This document shows positions 1 to 6,677 of a stretch of DNA of 43,246 nt, in pieces. The notes under the pieces were generated by a model, which was given only the letters and a program-made list of their open reading frames with translations, did not search any database and was not told the DNA's origin. The first letter of the stretch is position 1. Each line of letters begins with the position of its first letter. The stretch lies in the NCBI GenBank assembly GCA_900318195.1, contig ONJR01000209.1:1-43246 (forward strand), read 5' to 3'. The DNA comes from an uncultured Planctomycetota bacterium. Its GTDB lineage: Bacteria > Planctomycetota > Planctomycetia > Pirellulales > Thermoguttaceae. A program made the position numbers and the translations under genes.

Positions 1-153
1 ATACCGCTCTGAGTTCATATACGTGAGCGTTATGACGTTCGCTTGTGCGAAGACGTCTTCTGGTTCGCACCATATCGGCGTTCCGAACCGTCGTAAGATT
101 GCGCGCGCGCCAACCTCGGCGGCGTCGAGCGCGAGTTCTAAATCTGTCATCAT
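1..153 (-). CDS. Partial phage early gene, unknown function
   Basis: The leftward reading frame is open from an ATG at 153 to the window edge (51 codons), so the C-terminus is not visible. An AGGAGAA Shine-Dalgarno lies 7 bases upstream of the tandem ATG-ATG. The start reads MMTDLELALDAAEVGARAIL, followed by a short hydrophilic stretch. I do not recognise the family. It follows the 212-aa gene on the same strand after an 80-base gap that holds a perfect hairpin, so it probably belongs to the leftward early operon driven by the divergent promoter near 1,130. The phage replication or integration genes presumably lie further left. Confidence 0.6.
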   Translation of the reverse strand, partial: MMTDLELALDAAEVGARAILRRFGTPIWCEPEDVFAQANVITLTYMNSERY

Positions 154-179
154 GGTATTCTTCTCCTAGGAGGGTGAGG

Positions 180-204
180 GACGCGTCGCGCGAGGCGACG
201 CGTC
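180..204. repeat. Perfect 10-bp hairpin between early genes
   Basis: GACGCGTCGC (180-189) pairs perfectly with GCGACGCGTC (195-204) around a 5-base loop. It lies between the stop of the 212-aa leftward gene and the start of the next gene. No T-run follows on either strand, so it is more likely an RNA processing or stability hairpin than an intrinsic terminator. Confidence 0.6.
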
Positions 205-233
205 AGGTGAAGATACGGGATTAAGACGCTGAG

Positions 234-872
234 TTATTGCGGACTTTTAATAGCGATCTTCTCAGCGTATCGGCGTCGCATTTGCGCCGAGAACGCGTCG
301 AGACGCGCGCGCTCTTCCTCTGTGATCTCTTGCGTCTTCTCTCCCTCTTCCTTGGGCTCTTGCTTAACCTCAGGCTTCTCTCGGATCGGTTCCGGCTCTT
401 GCCCGCCGCGCACTTTCTTCCATTCGATTCCATTCTCTTCGTAGAGCTCCTTACACCATTTGCCGAGCGACATCCAGAGCGTGGGGACGCCGCGGCGGCC
501 GTCGGTGTTCTCATATTCGGTTATTCGATTACGAGCGCGATTGATCCACGAATGCACCTTCTTCGCGCTGGTCATCTTAACGACGACCGCGAAAACAATA
601 CGATCAACGAGCTGGCGGTCAAGGTCTGGCTCCCAAATCTCAGCGACGAGGGACGCGCGGTATTTAGCGACTTTCTGAAGGTCGGTGTGTTCGGGGAAGT
701 CGAGGGCGTCGGTTGTGTCTGGTAGGTCGGCGCGGCGTTTCGGCGCGACGATCGGAGCGTAACGCTGGGTCAGCGCGCTCAGGTCTTGATTAATAAGGAG
801 CCCGAAGAGAACCTTCTCTTGCGTGATTGCGGGGATCGTCGCGTACGCTTCCATGAATTGGGCTGTTGTCAT
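234..872 (-). CDS. Hypothetical phage early protein (212 aa)
   Basis: This is a leftward gene of 212 codons. I chose the ATG at 872 because GGAGG stands 5 bases upstream; the TTG at 884 overlaps that ribosome-binding site. The N-terminal 150 residues are mixed alpha-helical with no motif I recognise. The C-terminal 60 residues are highly charged and rich in Glu, Lys and Pro (an REKPEVKQEPKEEGEK stretch), then a basic helix. It lies in the early operon, opposite the repressor, where phages usually encode replication or regulatory proteins. No function can be assigned from sequence alone. Confidence 0.7.
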   Translation of the reverse strand: MTTAQFMEAYATIPAITQEKVLFGLLINQDLSALTQRYAPIVAPKRRADLPDTTDALDFPEHTDLQKVAKYRASLVAEIWEPDLDRQLVDRIVFAVVVKMTSAKKVHSWINRARNRITEYENTDGRRGVPTLWMSLGKWCKELYEENGIEWKKVRGGQEPEPIREKPEVKQEPKEEGEKTQEITEEERARLDAFSAQMRRRYAEKIAIKSPQ

Positions 873-908
873 TTTTGCCTCCAATAAAAAGGTGGTGAAG
901 TTAGTAAG

Positions 909-1073
909 TTAGAGAGAACGCGCCGACGTCTCCGCCGACGCGCCCTGAGTGTTTCCGACTTCTCTGTCGGCGACCGCGTTCGGCGTCTGCTCCCTATTCC
1001 ACGTCTCAGCGGAATGCCCGTCAGCGTCTACCGTGCGCTGAGGACGGTGGGTTTGTTGTCTACGGACTTTCAC
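909..1073 (-). CDS. Possible 54-aa early protein (GTG start)
   Basis: A leftward frame of 55 codons begins with GTG at 1,073 and ends with TAA at 909. It is the first frame downstream of the leftward promoter (about 1,129-1,156), the position where lambdoid phages carry cro-type genes. The product is basic, rich in Arg, Gln and Thr, and has no helix-turn-helix I can see. An AGGA ribosome-binding site sits in the loop of a small hairpin (AGAGCG/CGCTCT, 1,079-1,097). The spacing to the GTG is long, so the call is tentative. Otherwise this is leader RNA. Confidence 0.35.
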   Translation of the reverse strand: MKVRRQQTHRPQRTVDADGHSAETWNREQTPNAVADREVGNTQGASAETSARSL

Positions 1074-1100
1074 CGATAGAGCGTATTCCTCGCTCTTTGG

Positions 1101-1118
1101 TTGTGAACTGATTCACAA
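1101..1118. promoter_or_regulatory. Operator-like dyad O1
   Basis: TTGTGAA-CTGA-TTCACAA is a perfect 7-bp dyad with a 4-base spacer. It overlaps the predicted transcript start region of the leftward promoter, whose -10 is at 1,129-1,134. The same dyad recurs at 1,165-1,180. The adjacent helix-turn-helix repressor is the natural ligand (inference). Confidence 0.65.
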
Positions 1119-1128
1119 AACAGTTTCT

Positions 1129-1156
1129 ATTTTATGTACAGCTTCATAAACGTCAA
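1129..1156 (-). promoter_or_regulatory. Leftward early promoter
   Basis: Read on the minus strand: TTGACG (-35, 1,151-1,156), a 16-base spacer, then TAAAAT (-10, 1,129-1,134). The spacer begins TTTATGA, as does that of the rightward promoter at 1,200-1,227, and both -10 boxes continue into TAGA. The two promoters are near copies in inverted orientation. Confidence 0.6.
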
Positions 1157-1164
1157 TAGCAACT

Positions 1165-1180
1165 TGTGAAATTTTTCACA
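1165..1180. promoter_or_regulatory. Operator-like dyad O2
   Basis: TGTGAA-ATTT-TTCACA is a perfect 6-bp dyad with a 4-base spacer, the same design as O1. It lies between the two divergent -35 boxes, so a bound repressor could affect both promoters. No third copy was found at the rightward start site. Confidence 0.6.
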
Positions 1181-1199
1181 TTTTAAACTTGATCCTCAG

Positions 1200-1227
1200 T
1201 TGACATTTATGAGCTTGTGCATAAAAT
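1200..1227 (+). promoter_or_regulatory. Rightward promoter of the repressor gene
   Basis: A consensus TTGACA (1,200-1,205) is separated by 16 bases from TAAAAT (1,222-1,227). The repressor ATG follows at 1,289 with a strong GGAGG. The box and spacer sequence closely resemble the leftward promoter in mirror image. Confidence 0.65.
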
Positions 1228-1288
1228 AGACGTGTCAGCTGTCGTTGCTGGCAGTGATAAATTTTTATTACTATGTGTTGGAGGCACT

Positions 1289-1642
1289 ATGAAAGATCGA
1301 TTGAAAGAGCTTCGCAAGGTATTAGGGCTCAAGCAACGAGACATCGCAGAGAGACTCGGGGTAGACGTCAGTAATGTGGGAGGATGGGAATCTGGGAGGA
1401 ACACAATCCCGGACACTCGCGTCTACCAACTCTGCAAGGAGTACAACGTAAACCGCACGTGGCTGGAAACTGGCGAAGGCGAGATGTTCCTTCCACCTCC
1501 TGAAAAGCCGAGTCTCGAAGTGATCCAGCGGCAGTTTGTGGAGGCGTTAATCGAACGACTTACCGACGAACAGCGACAGGTTATCTACGACGCTATGATG
1601 AAGGAGGCGGAAAAAGATCGAGAGGAAGCTGAAAAAAAATAG
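1289..1642 (+). CDS. HTH (Cro/CI, XRE-type) phage repressor, 117 aa
   Basis: This is a likely lysogeny regulator. Residues 13-38 (LKQRDIAERLGV, then SNVGGWESGRN) form an XRE-type helix-turn-helix, and the following helix ends in TWLETGEGEMF, typical of phage CI-like N-terminal domains. There is no S24 peptidase domain. The C-terminus is a short charged helical segment (about residues 75-117) that could dimerise. The ATG at 1,289 was preferred over the upstream frame because GGAGG precedes it at ideal spacing. It faces the divergent early operon across two matching dyads, so it probably binds them and represses both promoters (inference). Induction by RecA-stimulated autocleavage is not expected without a peptidase domain. 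Confidence 0.88.
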   Translation: MKDRLKELRKVLGLKQRDIAERLGVDVSNVGGWESGRNTIPDTRVYQLCKEYNVNRTWLETGEGEMFLPPPEKPSLEVIQRQFVEALIERLTDEQRQVIYDAMMKEAEKDREEAEKK

Positions 1643-1658
1643 CCGCGTTGAAGCGGCT
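1633..1658 (-). terminator. Minus-strand intrinsic terminator
   Basis: AGCCGC (1,641-1,646) pairs with GCGGCT (1,653-1,658) around 6 bases. Read leftward, the stem is followed after one A by a run of eight T. It overlaps the repressor stop codon and would stop antisense transcription entering the repressor gene from the right. Confidence 0.55.
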
Positions 1659-1869
1659 GCGTAGGTCGTAGGTCGCGCGACGTTGGCAGGCGGCGCGTGA
1701 AACGCACAGATAGCGCTGAAAGTTATTAACAGAATTTCGATGCGTTTGCCCCGTATTTCTCCGACTGTAATTACCCCCACGCGCGTGCGTGCGCGTATGC
1801 GCGTGGGCAACGCGTCCCGGCGTTTTTAGGCAAAGACGGCGTGTTTTTTGACTTTCCATCAAAATGTAT
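1643..1869. other. Intergenic region with GC dyads and a DnaA-box-like motif
   Basis: No gene is seen. The region holds a CAGATAGC and GAAAGTTATTAACAG motif (about 1,708-1,736) that recurs in variant form near 3,795-3,832. It also holds a hairpin with CCCACGCGC (1,776-1,784) pairing with GCGCGTGGG (1,799-1,807) over an alternating CG/TG tract. A weak rightward terminator follows (AACGC/GCGTT then T5, 1,809-1,827) and could end the repressor transcript. Confidence 0.5.
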
Positions 1870-1897
1870 TTGAAACGGAGAAATATTAGGTTATTAT
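1870..1897 (+). promoter_or_regulatory. Promoter of the DUF4365 cargo pair
   Basis: TTGAAA (1,870-1,875), a 16-base spacer and TATTAT (1,892-1,897) match the sigma-70 consensus in 10 of 12 positions. The first cargo ATG is at 1,971. A private promoter fits a 'moron' gene pair expressed from the prophage. Confidence 0.5.
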
Positions 1898-1970
1898 TAG
1901 TTGAGGGTGCTCGGAGCAACGAACACCTAGGGTTTTGGGTTGTTTGATATAGTAGATGGTGGAGTATATC

Positions 1971-2546
1971 ATGTTTGACTTGCGGGAATACGGCGCTATT
2001 AACACCGCGAAGGAAAGTCTTAGTTTTGCTGCGCTCCACTCCGTGGTTAGCTATGTCGGTGGGACGTGTCAGCAAACTAATCATGCAGGCGACGACATGG
2101 GAGTCGACGCAAATTGTTACTTCAATCTTCCTTATTCGCAAGAGCAGGATTCGCTAGAATTCATAAACTTTGGTGTACAACTCAAAAGCACGTCGAGTTC
2201 TCTTTCAACACGAACCAAAGGCGATCGCGAGTACTGGTCGTATCCCTGTAAAATAGGACAACTAGAAAAGTATACTACTAAACGGTTGTGCCCGTTGTTT
2301 ATAGTTTTGTTCATTTTCCCGAGTGACGATGAATATAGCCAATGGTTACATATCGACGCCGAGAGGCTGGAATTACGGAAAAGTATGTATTGGATACCAG
2401 CAGAAGGAATCGTAAAACCTGAGGATCATTCGTCGAGCGTTCAGTTATATTTCCCTAAAAAAAATATCTTAACGTCCGATTCACTCGTCCACGACATCCT
2501 CATCCCGCTTGCAAAACGAAAGGTGTTGCGTTATGAAGGTATTTGA
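1971..2546 (+). CDS. DUF4365-type putative nuclease (191 aa)
   Basis: The pattern resembles DUF4365 proteins, a family with a predicted PD-(D/E)XK nuclease-like core. The key stretch is DDMGVDANCYF followed by FGVQLKS, giving the D...(Q/E)xK signature at about residues 40-75. CPLFIVLFIFP, then a WLHIDAERL segment and MYWIPAEG follow, as is common in the family. The ATG at 1,971 is chosen because GGAG precedes it by 6 bases; an in-frame ATG at 1,956 overlaps that site. It overlaps the next gene by 14 bases, so the two are co-translated. Base composition is more AT-rich than the surrounding phage genes, suggesting separate acquisition. DNA or RNA as substrate cannot be told from sequence. Confidence 0.65.
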   Translation: MFDLREYGAINTAKESLSFAALHSVVSYVGGTCQQTNHAGDDMGVDANCYFNLPYSQEQDSLEFINFGVQLKSTSSSLSTRTKGDREYWSYPCKIGQLEKYTTKRLCPLFIVLFIFPSDDEYSQWLHIDAERLELRKSMYWIPAEGIVKPEDHSSSVQLYFPKKNILTSDSLVHDILIPLAKRKVLRYEGI

Positions 2547-3678
2547 TGCGAATAAACCAATGGGAGACGTTTCGCTCTTTACCGTACGCGAGTACTTAAG
2601 AGCTACTGGTTGGATCAAGAAGCCAACGTCATGGGATGATATTGTCGTCTATCGCCGTTCAACCCCGGAATTTCCGCGTGCCGAGATTGTCGTTCCGAAG
2701 CGCGAGTCAGACTTTTCGGAAGAGTATCTCGACGACATTATTCAGCGATTGTCGCTTTTTGACCAGCGCGAAACGCTCGACGTTCGGCATGCGCTGGTCA
2801 ATCCGCGCGTCGATAAGGTAAAATGTAGATTGATCTCGCCGCACACTAGCTTCGGCACAACTCCGCTCAATACAATTCAAAGCTTCATTTCCGGTTTCAT
2901 CGGAGCGTTACGCGCAGCTGTTAAAGATGTCGTTCAACCAGAAAATCGCCACTTAAAACTAAGCTCGTCCGAAATTGATGAAATGATGTCGAGAGCAGAG
3001 TTTGGTCAGACAGAGATCGGCAGTTTTGTTGCGAGCATCTTTCTGCCGCTAGGTCAGGCTGATGAGAGTGATCTCCTAGACGAGTTCAAAACGAATGTCT
3101 TTCGAAAAGGGGTGGTTCATCTCATGACAGCGCTAAATCTCGCCGCAGAATGTGCCGAAATGGGACAAACGGAAGATTTTATCCAAAAGAACGATTCCAG
3201 CGGACTCCATATTAGCTCCAATCTTCTAGACGCCGTTGAAAACGCCAGAGTTGGGAACGAAACTGACGTTGAGTTCGCCGTCGACTGGTCGCCGACCGTT
3301 CCAGTCCCAGAAGCGCCAAAATGCGTTCTTATTAAGAGTGGATATTCGCCATACTTCACACGCTGGTCGCAACAACTCAATCCTCGCGAAGACGACAAGA
3401 CGCCTCGAAGGTTTGTTGCAAGTATCGCTGAATTCTCCGAGGACAAGCGCGACGAACAAGGTCGACCTTTTGGCACGATACTTCTGACAGTCTTCTCGCC
3501 CGACGAGGATAAAAACTACCTTGCCAAAGTCTTTCTAAACTCGGATCAATACGACCTTGCTATCGATGCGTTCCGCAATAACGACTGCGTCTCATTCTCC
3601 GGCGTGCGAGTATGGAAAAAGACACGACATGAAATCAGAGACGTTCAGAATTTCCAACGCGTTTCCCAAGAAAGTTGA
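2533..3678 (+). CDS. Unknown partner protein of the DUF4365 nuclease (381 aa)
   Basis: The start ATG at 2,533 lies inside the end of the nuclease gene, pointing to translational coupling. I do not recognise a named family. Residues 1-100 carry VREYLRATGWI, a VYRR strand, an EIVVPKR strand and an LSLFDQRETL helix. A helical middle (about 100-240) and a beta-rich C-terminal third (about 265-381; FGTILLTVFS, LAKVFL, then a VSFSGVRVW strand) follow. That third could be an OB-like or barrel domain, which is inference. Being locked to a nuclease-like gene in a repressor-to-terminase gap, it may be the sensor or regulator of a two-gene exclusion or defence module. No experimental function is known to me. 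Confidence 0.7.
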   Translation: MKVFDANKPMGDVSLFTVREYLRATGWIKKPTSWDDIVVYRRSTPEFPRAEIVVPKRESDFSEEYLDDIIQRLSLFDQRETLDVRHALVNPRVDKVKCRLISPHTSFGTTPLNTIQSFISGFIGALRAAVKDVVQPENRHLKLSSSEIDEMMSRAEFGQTEIGSFVASIFLPLGQADESDLLDEFKTNVFRKGVVHLMTALNLAAECAEMGQTEDFIQKNDSSGLHISSNLLDAVENARVGNETDVEFAVDWSPTVPVPEAPKCVLIKSGYSPYFTRWSQQLNPREDDKTPRRFVASIAEFSEDKRDEQGRPFGTILLTVFSPDEDKNYLAKVFLNSDQYDLAIDAFRNNDCVSFSGVRVWKKTRHEIRDVQNFQRVSQES

Positions 3679-3696
3679 GCAAACGTGTGGTATAAC

Positions 3697-3742
3697 AATT
3701 GGCATACGGAAACCTGCAACAACAGGTCTCTGTACGCCAATT
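3697..3742 (+). terminator. Long hairpin terminator after the cargo pair
   Basis: A 20-base left arm (3,697-3,716) and right arm (3,723-3,742) pair at 17 of 20 positions around a CAACAA loop. A TTGGTTTTCC stretch follows. It lies 18 bases beyond the stop codon and would end the cargo transcript before the late operon. Confidence 0.6.
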
Positions 3743-4185
3743 TGGTTTTCCATCTTGGAAATCTCACAAAATTCTAATTCTTAGAGTAAAGCCCGGCAGA
3801 TAGCCCCGATTACGCCGAAAGTTATCGACAGGTTTTCAACATTTTTTGACTCGGGAATTTCCCGAGTGAAAATTTCTCTACGCGCGCGCGTCACACACGC
3901 GCGTGCACACGGGATATCGCGCACGGGATGAACAAATATCTATTTGTTTGTTTGTTTATCTAAAGATGCGCGCGCGCACGCGCACGCGAGGAGGGTTGGT
4001 TTTAGGCGATTATATGGAAAATCGGGAGAATCTAGGAAAGTTTCCAGTTTCCCGTGCGTACGTAGATGTAAACAACATGACCTCGAGAGTCGAGAGGTAC
4101 TCCGCGCCCGAAGTTGCGCGCCTGGGGTGGGCGCGCGCCCGGGGAAATAGGGGTATTTGTCAAGGTCTCACACTATTGGTAGGGT
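3743..4185. other. Intergenic region upstream of the late operon
   Basis: No convincing gene. It holds a CAGATAGC/GAAAGTTATCGACAG motif (3,795-3,832) like the one before the cargo. It also holds a 19-base palindrome ACTCGGGAA-T-TTCCCGAGT (3,849-3,867), alternating CG tracts (3,880-3,910 and 3,965-3,990), the dyad AACAAATA-TC-TATTTGTT (3,931-3,948) followed by GTTT repeats, and a GCGCGC/GCGCGC hairpin (about 4,117-4,137). The AACAAATA dyad is a candidate late-gene control site. No strong sigma-70 promoter is visible for the terminase gene. Confidence 0.45.
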
Positions 4186-6459
4186 ATGGATAGATTCACC
4201 GCTGAGGAGCGTCAGAAGAAGCGCACGTACGAGGCTGAGCGCAAAAAACAGAAGAATCGCGAGCTCTCTGAGATCGCGCCGATTCCTGATTGCGCCGATC
4301 TCGATCTACGCGACCGTCTCGAAGCCGACCCCGTCGAGTGGCTCCGCGCGATTCTCCCGGATATCTTCTATTCAGATTTTACCGACTCGCAGGTAAAATT
4401 CATTCGCCTCGCATGGGACGCAATTGCAAAAGGAAGCTGGCGGAACATTGAAGCGTACCGAGGTCTCGGAAAAACTTCAATCCTCTCCGGGCTCCTCCTC
4501 AAAGCGCTCTGCCAAGGCGTCGTGCGCCACGCGATCTACTGCACTGCCGAAGGCGGCGCGTCCGTCGGTCAGGCAAGCTACTGGTTCGCGTCCGCGCTCT
4601 ACGACGACTACAATGCGCGCGGCAAAGACGCGCGACTGTTCACGCAATTGTACCCTGAAATTTCCTACCCGCTACAACGGCGGGAAGGACGCGCGCAACG
4701 TCCGCTCACCTGCGACGGCGTCCCGCTTAAAATCGAAGTGAAGTCCGATAGGATCGTTTTTCCAAACGTTCCCGGCTCGCGCTGCGGCGGATCGCTACTA
4801 CGCTTCACCTCCATTAGCTCCGGCGGTATTCGCGGCGCTAATCATACCATCCCCGGCGTCGGGTCGTTTCGCGTGCGGTGCGTTATGCTCGACGACGTAC
4901 AAAATGATTCAACCGCCAAAAGCGCCGTCGAGGTCGACTCCGTCATCTCGACGATTCAAAAATCAATTCGCGGACTGGCCGGACGCCGTAAGGACGGTAC
5001 AAGGGAGTCGCTAACCGTCCTATCCGCGATAACACAAAACCAACCAGGCGACGTCGCTGAACGTATGATCACCGATCTGCCTGAATTCGGCACCGTCGTC
5101 ATTCCCTTCGTCAAGCATATGCCCGACAGTCTCGACTCATGGCGCGACTATCGGAAGTACCGCGACGAGACCCTGCGCGCGCACGGCGACGACGTCCAGG
5201 AAGCGCGCCGCCTCATATCCGCGTACTTCCTCGACCACCGCGACGCCCTCTCGCGAAACGTCGTCGTCGACGACGATCGTCAGCGCGAAGCGTGGCAGGT
5301 CGACGCCGTGCATTACGCCGTCGACTACTGGGCCGCCTCCGAAGCGTCCTTCTGGTGCGAGTTCCAAAACGACGCGCGCCGCGCCGCCTCCGAAACTGGC
5401 GCCGGGCTCAGCGTCGTCGACGTCGCGCGAAAACAACGGGTCAACGCCAAAGGGGAAGTCCTCAAAAGATGCTGGATCCCAAACGACGCCGACGTCCTTA
5501 CAGCGCATATCGACGCCGGGGAACATTACCTCAACTACGAAGTCGTCGCCTACAATAAAGACTTCACTCTCGCACACGTCGTCGACTACGGAATATGGCC
5601 CGAACAACCCAATGGAATCGCCGCTAAAAAGAACTATGCGGTCGATCTCCAAGACGTCTATGAGCGAGGCGGGAAATTCGATCGACTCAAAGACGCGACT
5701 GTCGATCTGCTACTGCGGATCTTCAATCAACAGTACTTCGATGAAAACGGCGAGCCCGCGTCCGTCGACGCGGCGACGCAATTCGAACAGCACGCGCGCC
5801 CACGAGGGCGTATGGCTCGTCGTTTTTGTCGACTCGCCCTGTGCGGGGTCGACTGCTCCGACGGCGAAATGGAGAACTCGCTCTGGGAAGCGATCGACGA
5901 GTTTCATCGACTCGACGGCGGTCGCTATCTCGGTCGCGCCATTCCCATGTACGGCGTTGAAGCGTCTTCGCGACTCCTGCGATACTACGACCTCAAACAG
6001 GGCGAATGGCGTCGACACCGCAAAAACGGCGCGGGCTTCGACTGGATCGAGAATCCCAACGGTCGTAAACCAATCGCGAAGAACTATGGGAACGTTTACG
6101 CCTCGCTCATGTTCGACGCGAACACCGCAAAGACGCGTCGCGACTCCGCGTGGAAACTGCCAATCGACCGCCCCGGCGCCGCGACGCTCTTCGATCGCAA
6201 GTCGTGCCTAAGCGACGCCGAATTTGAAATGTTCTGCGCGCACCAGACGGCGGAAGAGTACATGGAGTCGTCTAAAAGCGGACTCGTCTATCGACGCTGG
6301 CGTATGAGAAAACCGGCGATCTCCGATAATGAGTTCCTCGATACCGACGCCGGTTGTCGCGCGCTCGCCGAATACGTCGGGTGCGAAGTCGCCAATATTG
6401 AGGCGCCGAAGAAACGACGCCCCTATACCAGACGAATAGAAACCAGAATGGAACGATGA
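4186..6459 (+). CDS. terL: Phage terminase large subunit (757 aa)
   Basis: This is the DNA-packaging ATPase/nuclease. A Walker A-like loop, YRGLGKTS, is at residues 91-98, and the Walker B stretch VMLDDVQND is at about 233-241. The C-terminal half has the RNase-H-like nuclease layout, with an acidic strand AHIDAGEH near residue 440 and later DCSDGEMENS. Cleavage residues cannot be fixed without alignment. At 757 aa it is longer than the usual 450-650 aa, with a basic N-terminal extension. It is the first late gene, followed directly (ATGA overlap) by the small gpW-position gene and the portal. The Shine-Dalgarno (GGTAGGG) is weak. A terminase small subunit is not seen in the window. Confidence 0.9.
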   Translation: MDRFTAEERQKKRTYEAERKKQKNRELSEIAPIPDCADLDLRDRLEADPVEWLRAILPDIFYSDFTDSQVKFIRLAWDAIAKGSWRNIEAYRGLGKTSILSGLLLKALCQGVVRHAIYCTAEGGASVGQASYWFASALYDDYNARGKDARLFTQLYPEISYPLQRREGRAQRPLTCDGVPLKIEVKSDRIVFPNVPGSRCGGSLLRFTSISSGGIRGANHTIPGVGSFRVRCVMLDDVQNDSTAKSAVEVDSVISTIQKSIRGLAGRRKDGTRESLTVLSAITQNQPGDVAERMITDLPEFGTVVIPFVKHMPDSLDSWRDYRKYRDETLRAHGDDVQEARRLISAYFLDHRDALSRNVVVDDDRQREAWQVDAVHYAVDYWAASEASFWCEFQNDARRAASETGAGLSVVDVARKQRVNAKGEVLKRCWIPNDADVLTAHIDAGEHYLNYEVVAYNKDFTLAHVVDYGIWPEQPNGIAAKKNYAVDLQDVYERGGKFDRLKDATVDLLLRIFNQQYFDENGEPASVDAATQFEQHARPRGRMARRFCRLALCGVDCSDGEMENSLWEAIDEFHRLDGGRYLGRAIPMYGVEASSRLLRYYDLKQGEWRRHRKNGAGFDWIENPNGRKPIAKNYGNVYASLMFDANTAKTRRDSAWKLPIDRPGAATLFDRKSCLSDAEFEMFCAHQTAEEYMESSKSGLVYRRWRMRKPAISDNEFLDTDAGCRALAEYVGCEVANIEAPKKRRPYTRRIETRMER

Positions 6460-6677
6460 GCGAAACAGAAACGAACTCTAGAGTTCAAAATGAAAAAGAC
6501 GACCTAACGACGGCGGACGGTCGTAAGATCGTTTCCTTCTCAGCGAGCGGGGAGAGTTTCACCGTGGAGTCGCGCGAGCAAGCGGCGCGCGGTCGACTCG
6601 CCGAGATTCAAGCGGAAATCGAAGAGATGAAACTCGCGTCCATGAAGCGCGGGATTCGGATAACCAAAATGAGATGA
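6456..6677 (+). CDS. Small head-joining-position protein (73 aa)
   Basis: This 73-aa protein overlaps the terminase stop by ATGA and ends in an ATGA overlap with the portal gene, so all three are translationally coupled. The C-terminal half is a charged helix (AEIQAEIEEMKLASMKRG). Lambda's gpW, a head-tail joining protein of similar size, occupies the same slot between the terminase and portal genes. The assignment here rests on position and length, not on sequence motifs. Confidence 0.65.
   Translation: MSETETNSRVQNEKDDLTTADGRKIVSFSASGESFTVESREQAARGRLAEIQAEIEEMKLASMKRGIRITKMR

Noticed and set aside
3903..4193. Small plus-strand ORFs upstream of the terminase
   Set aside because: They consist of low-complexity Arg/Ala-rich translations of alternating CG tracts, have no ribosome site and overlap palindromes.
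5137..5652. Minus-strand ORF inside the terminase gene
   Set aside because: It is an Asp/Val/Gly-rich shadow frame produced by GAC/GTC-rich codons of the terminase.
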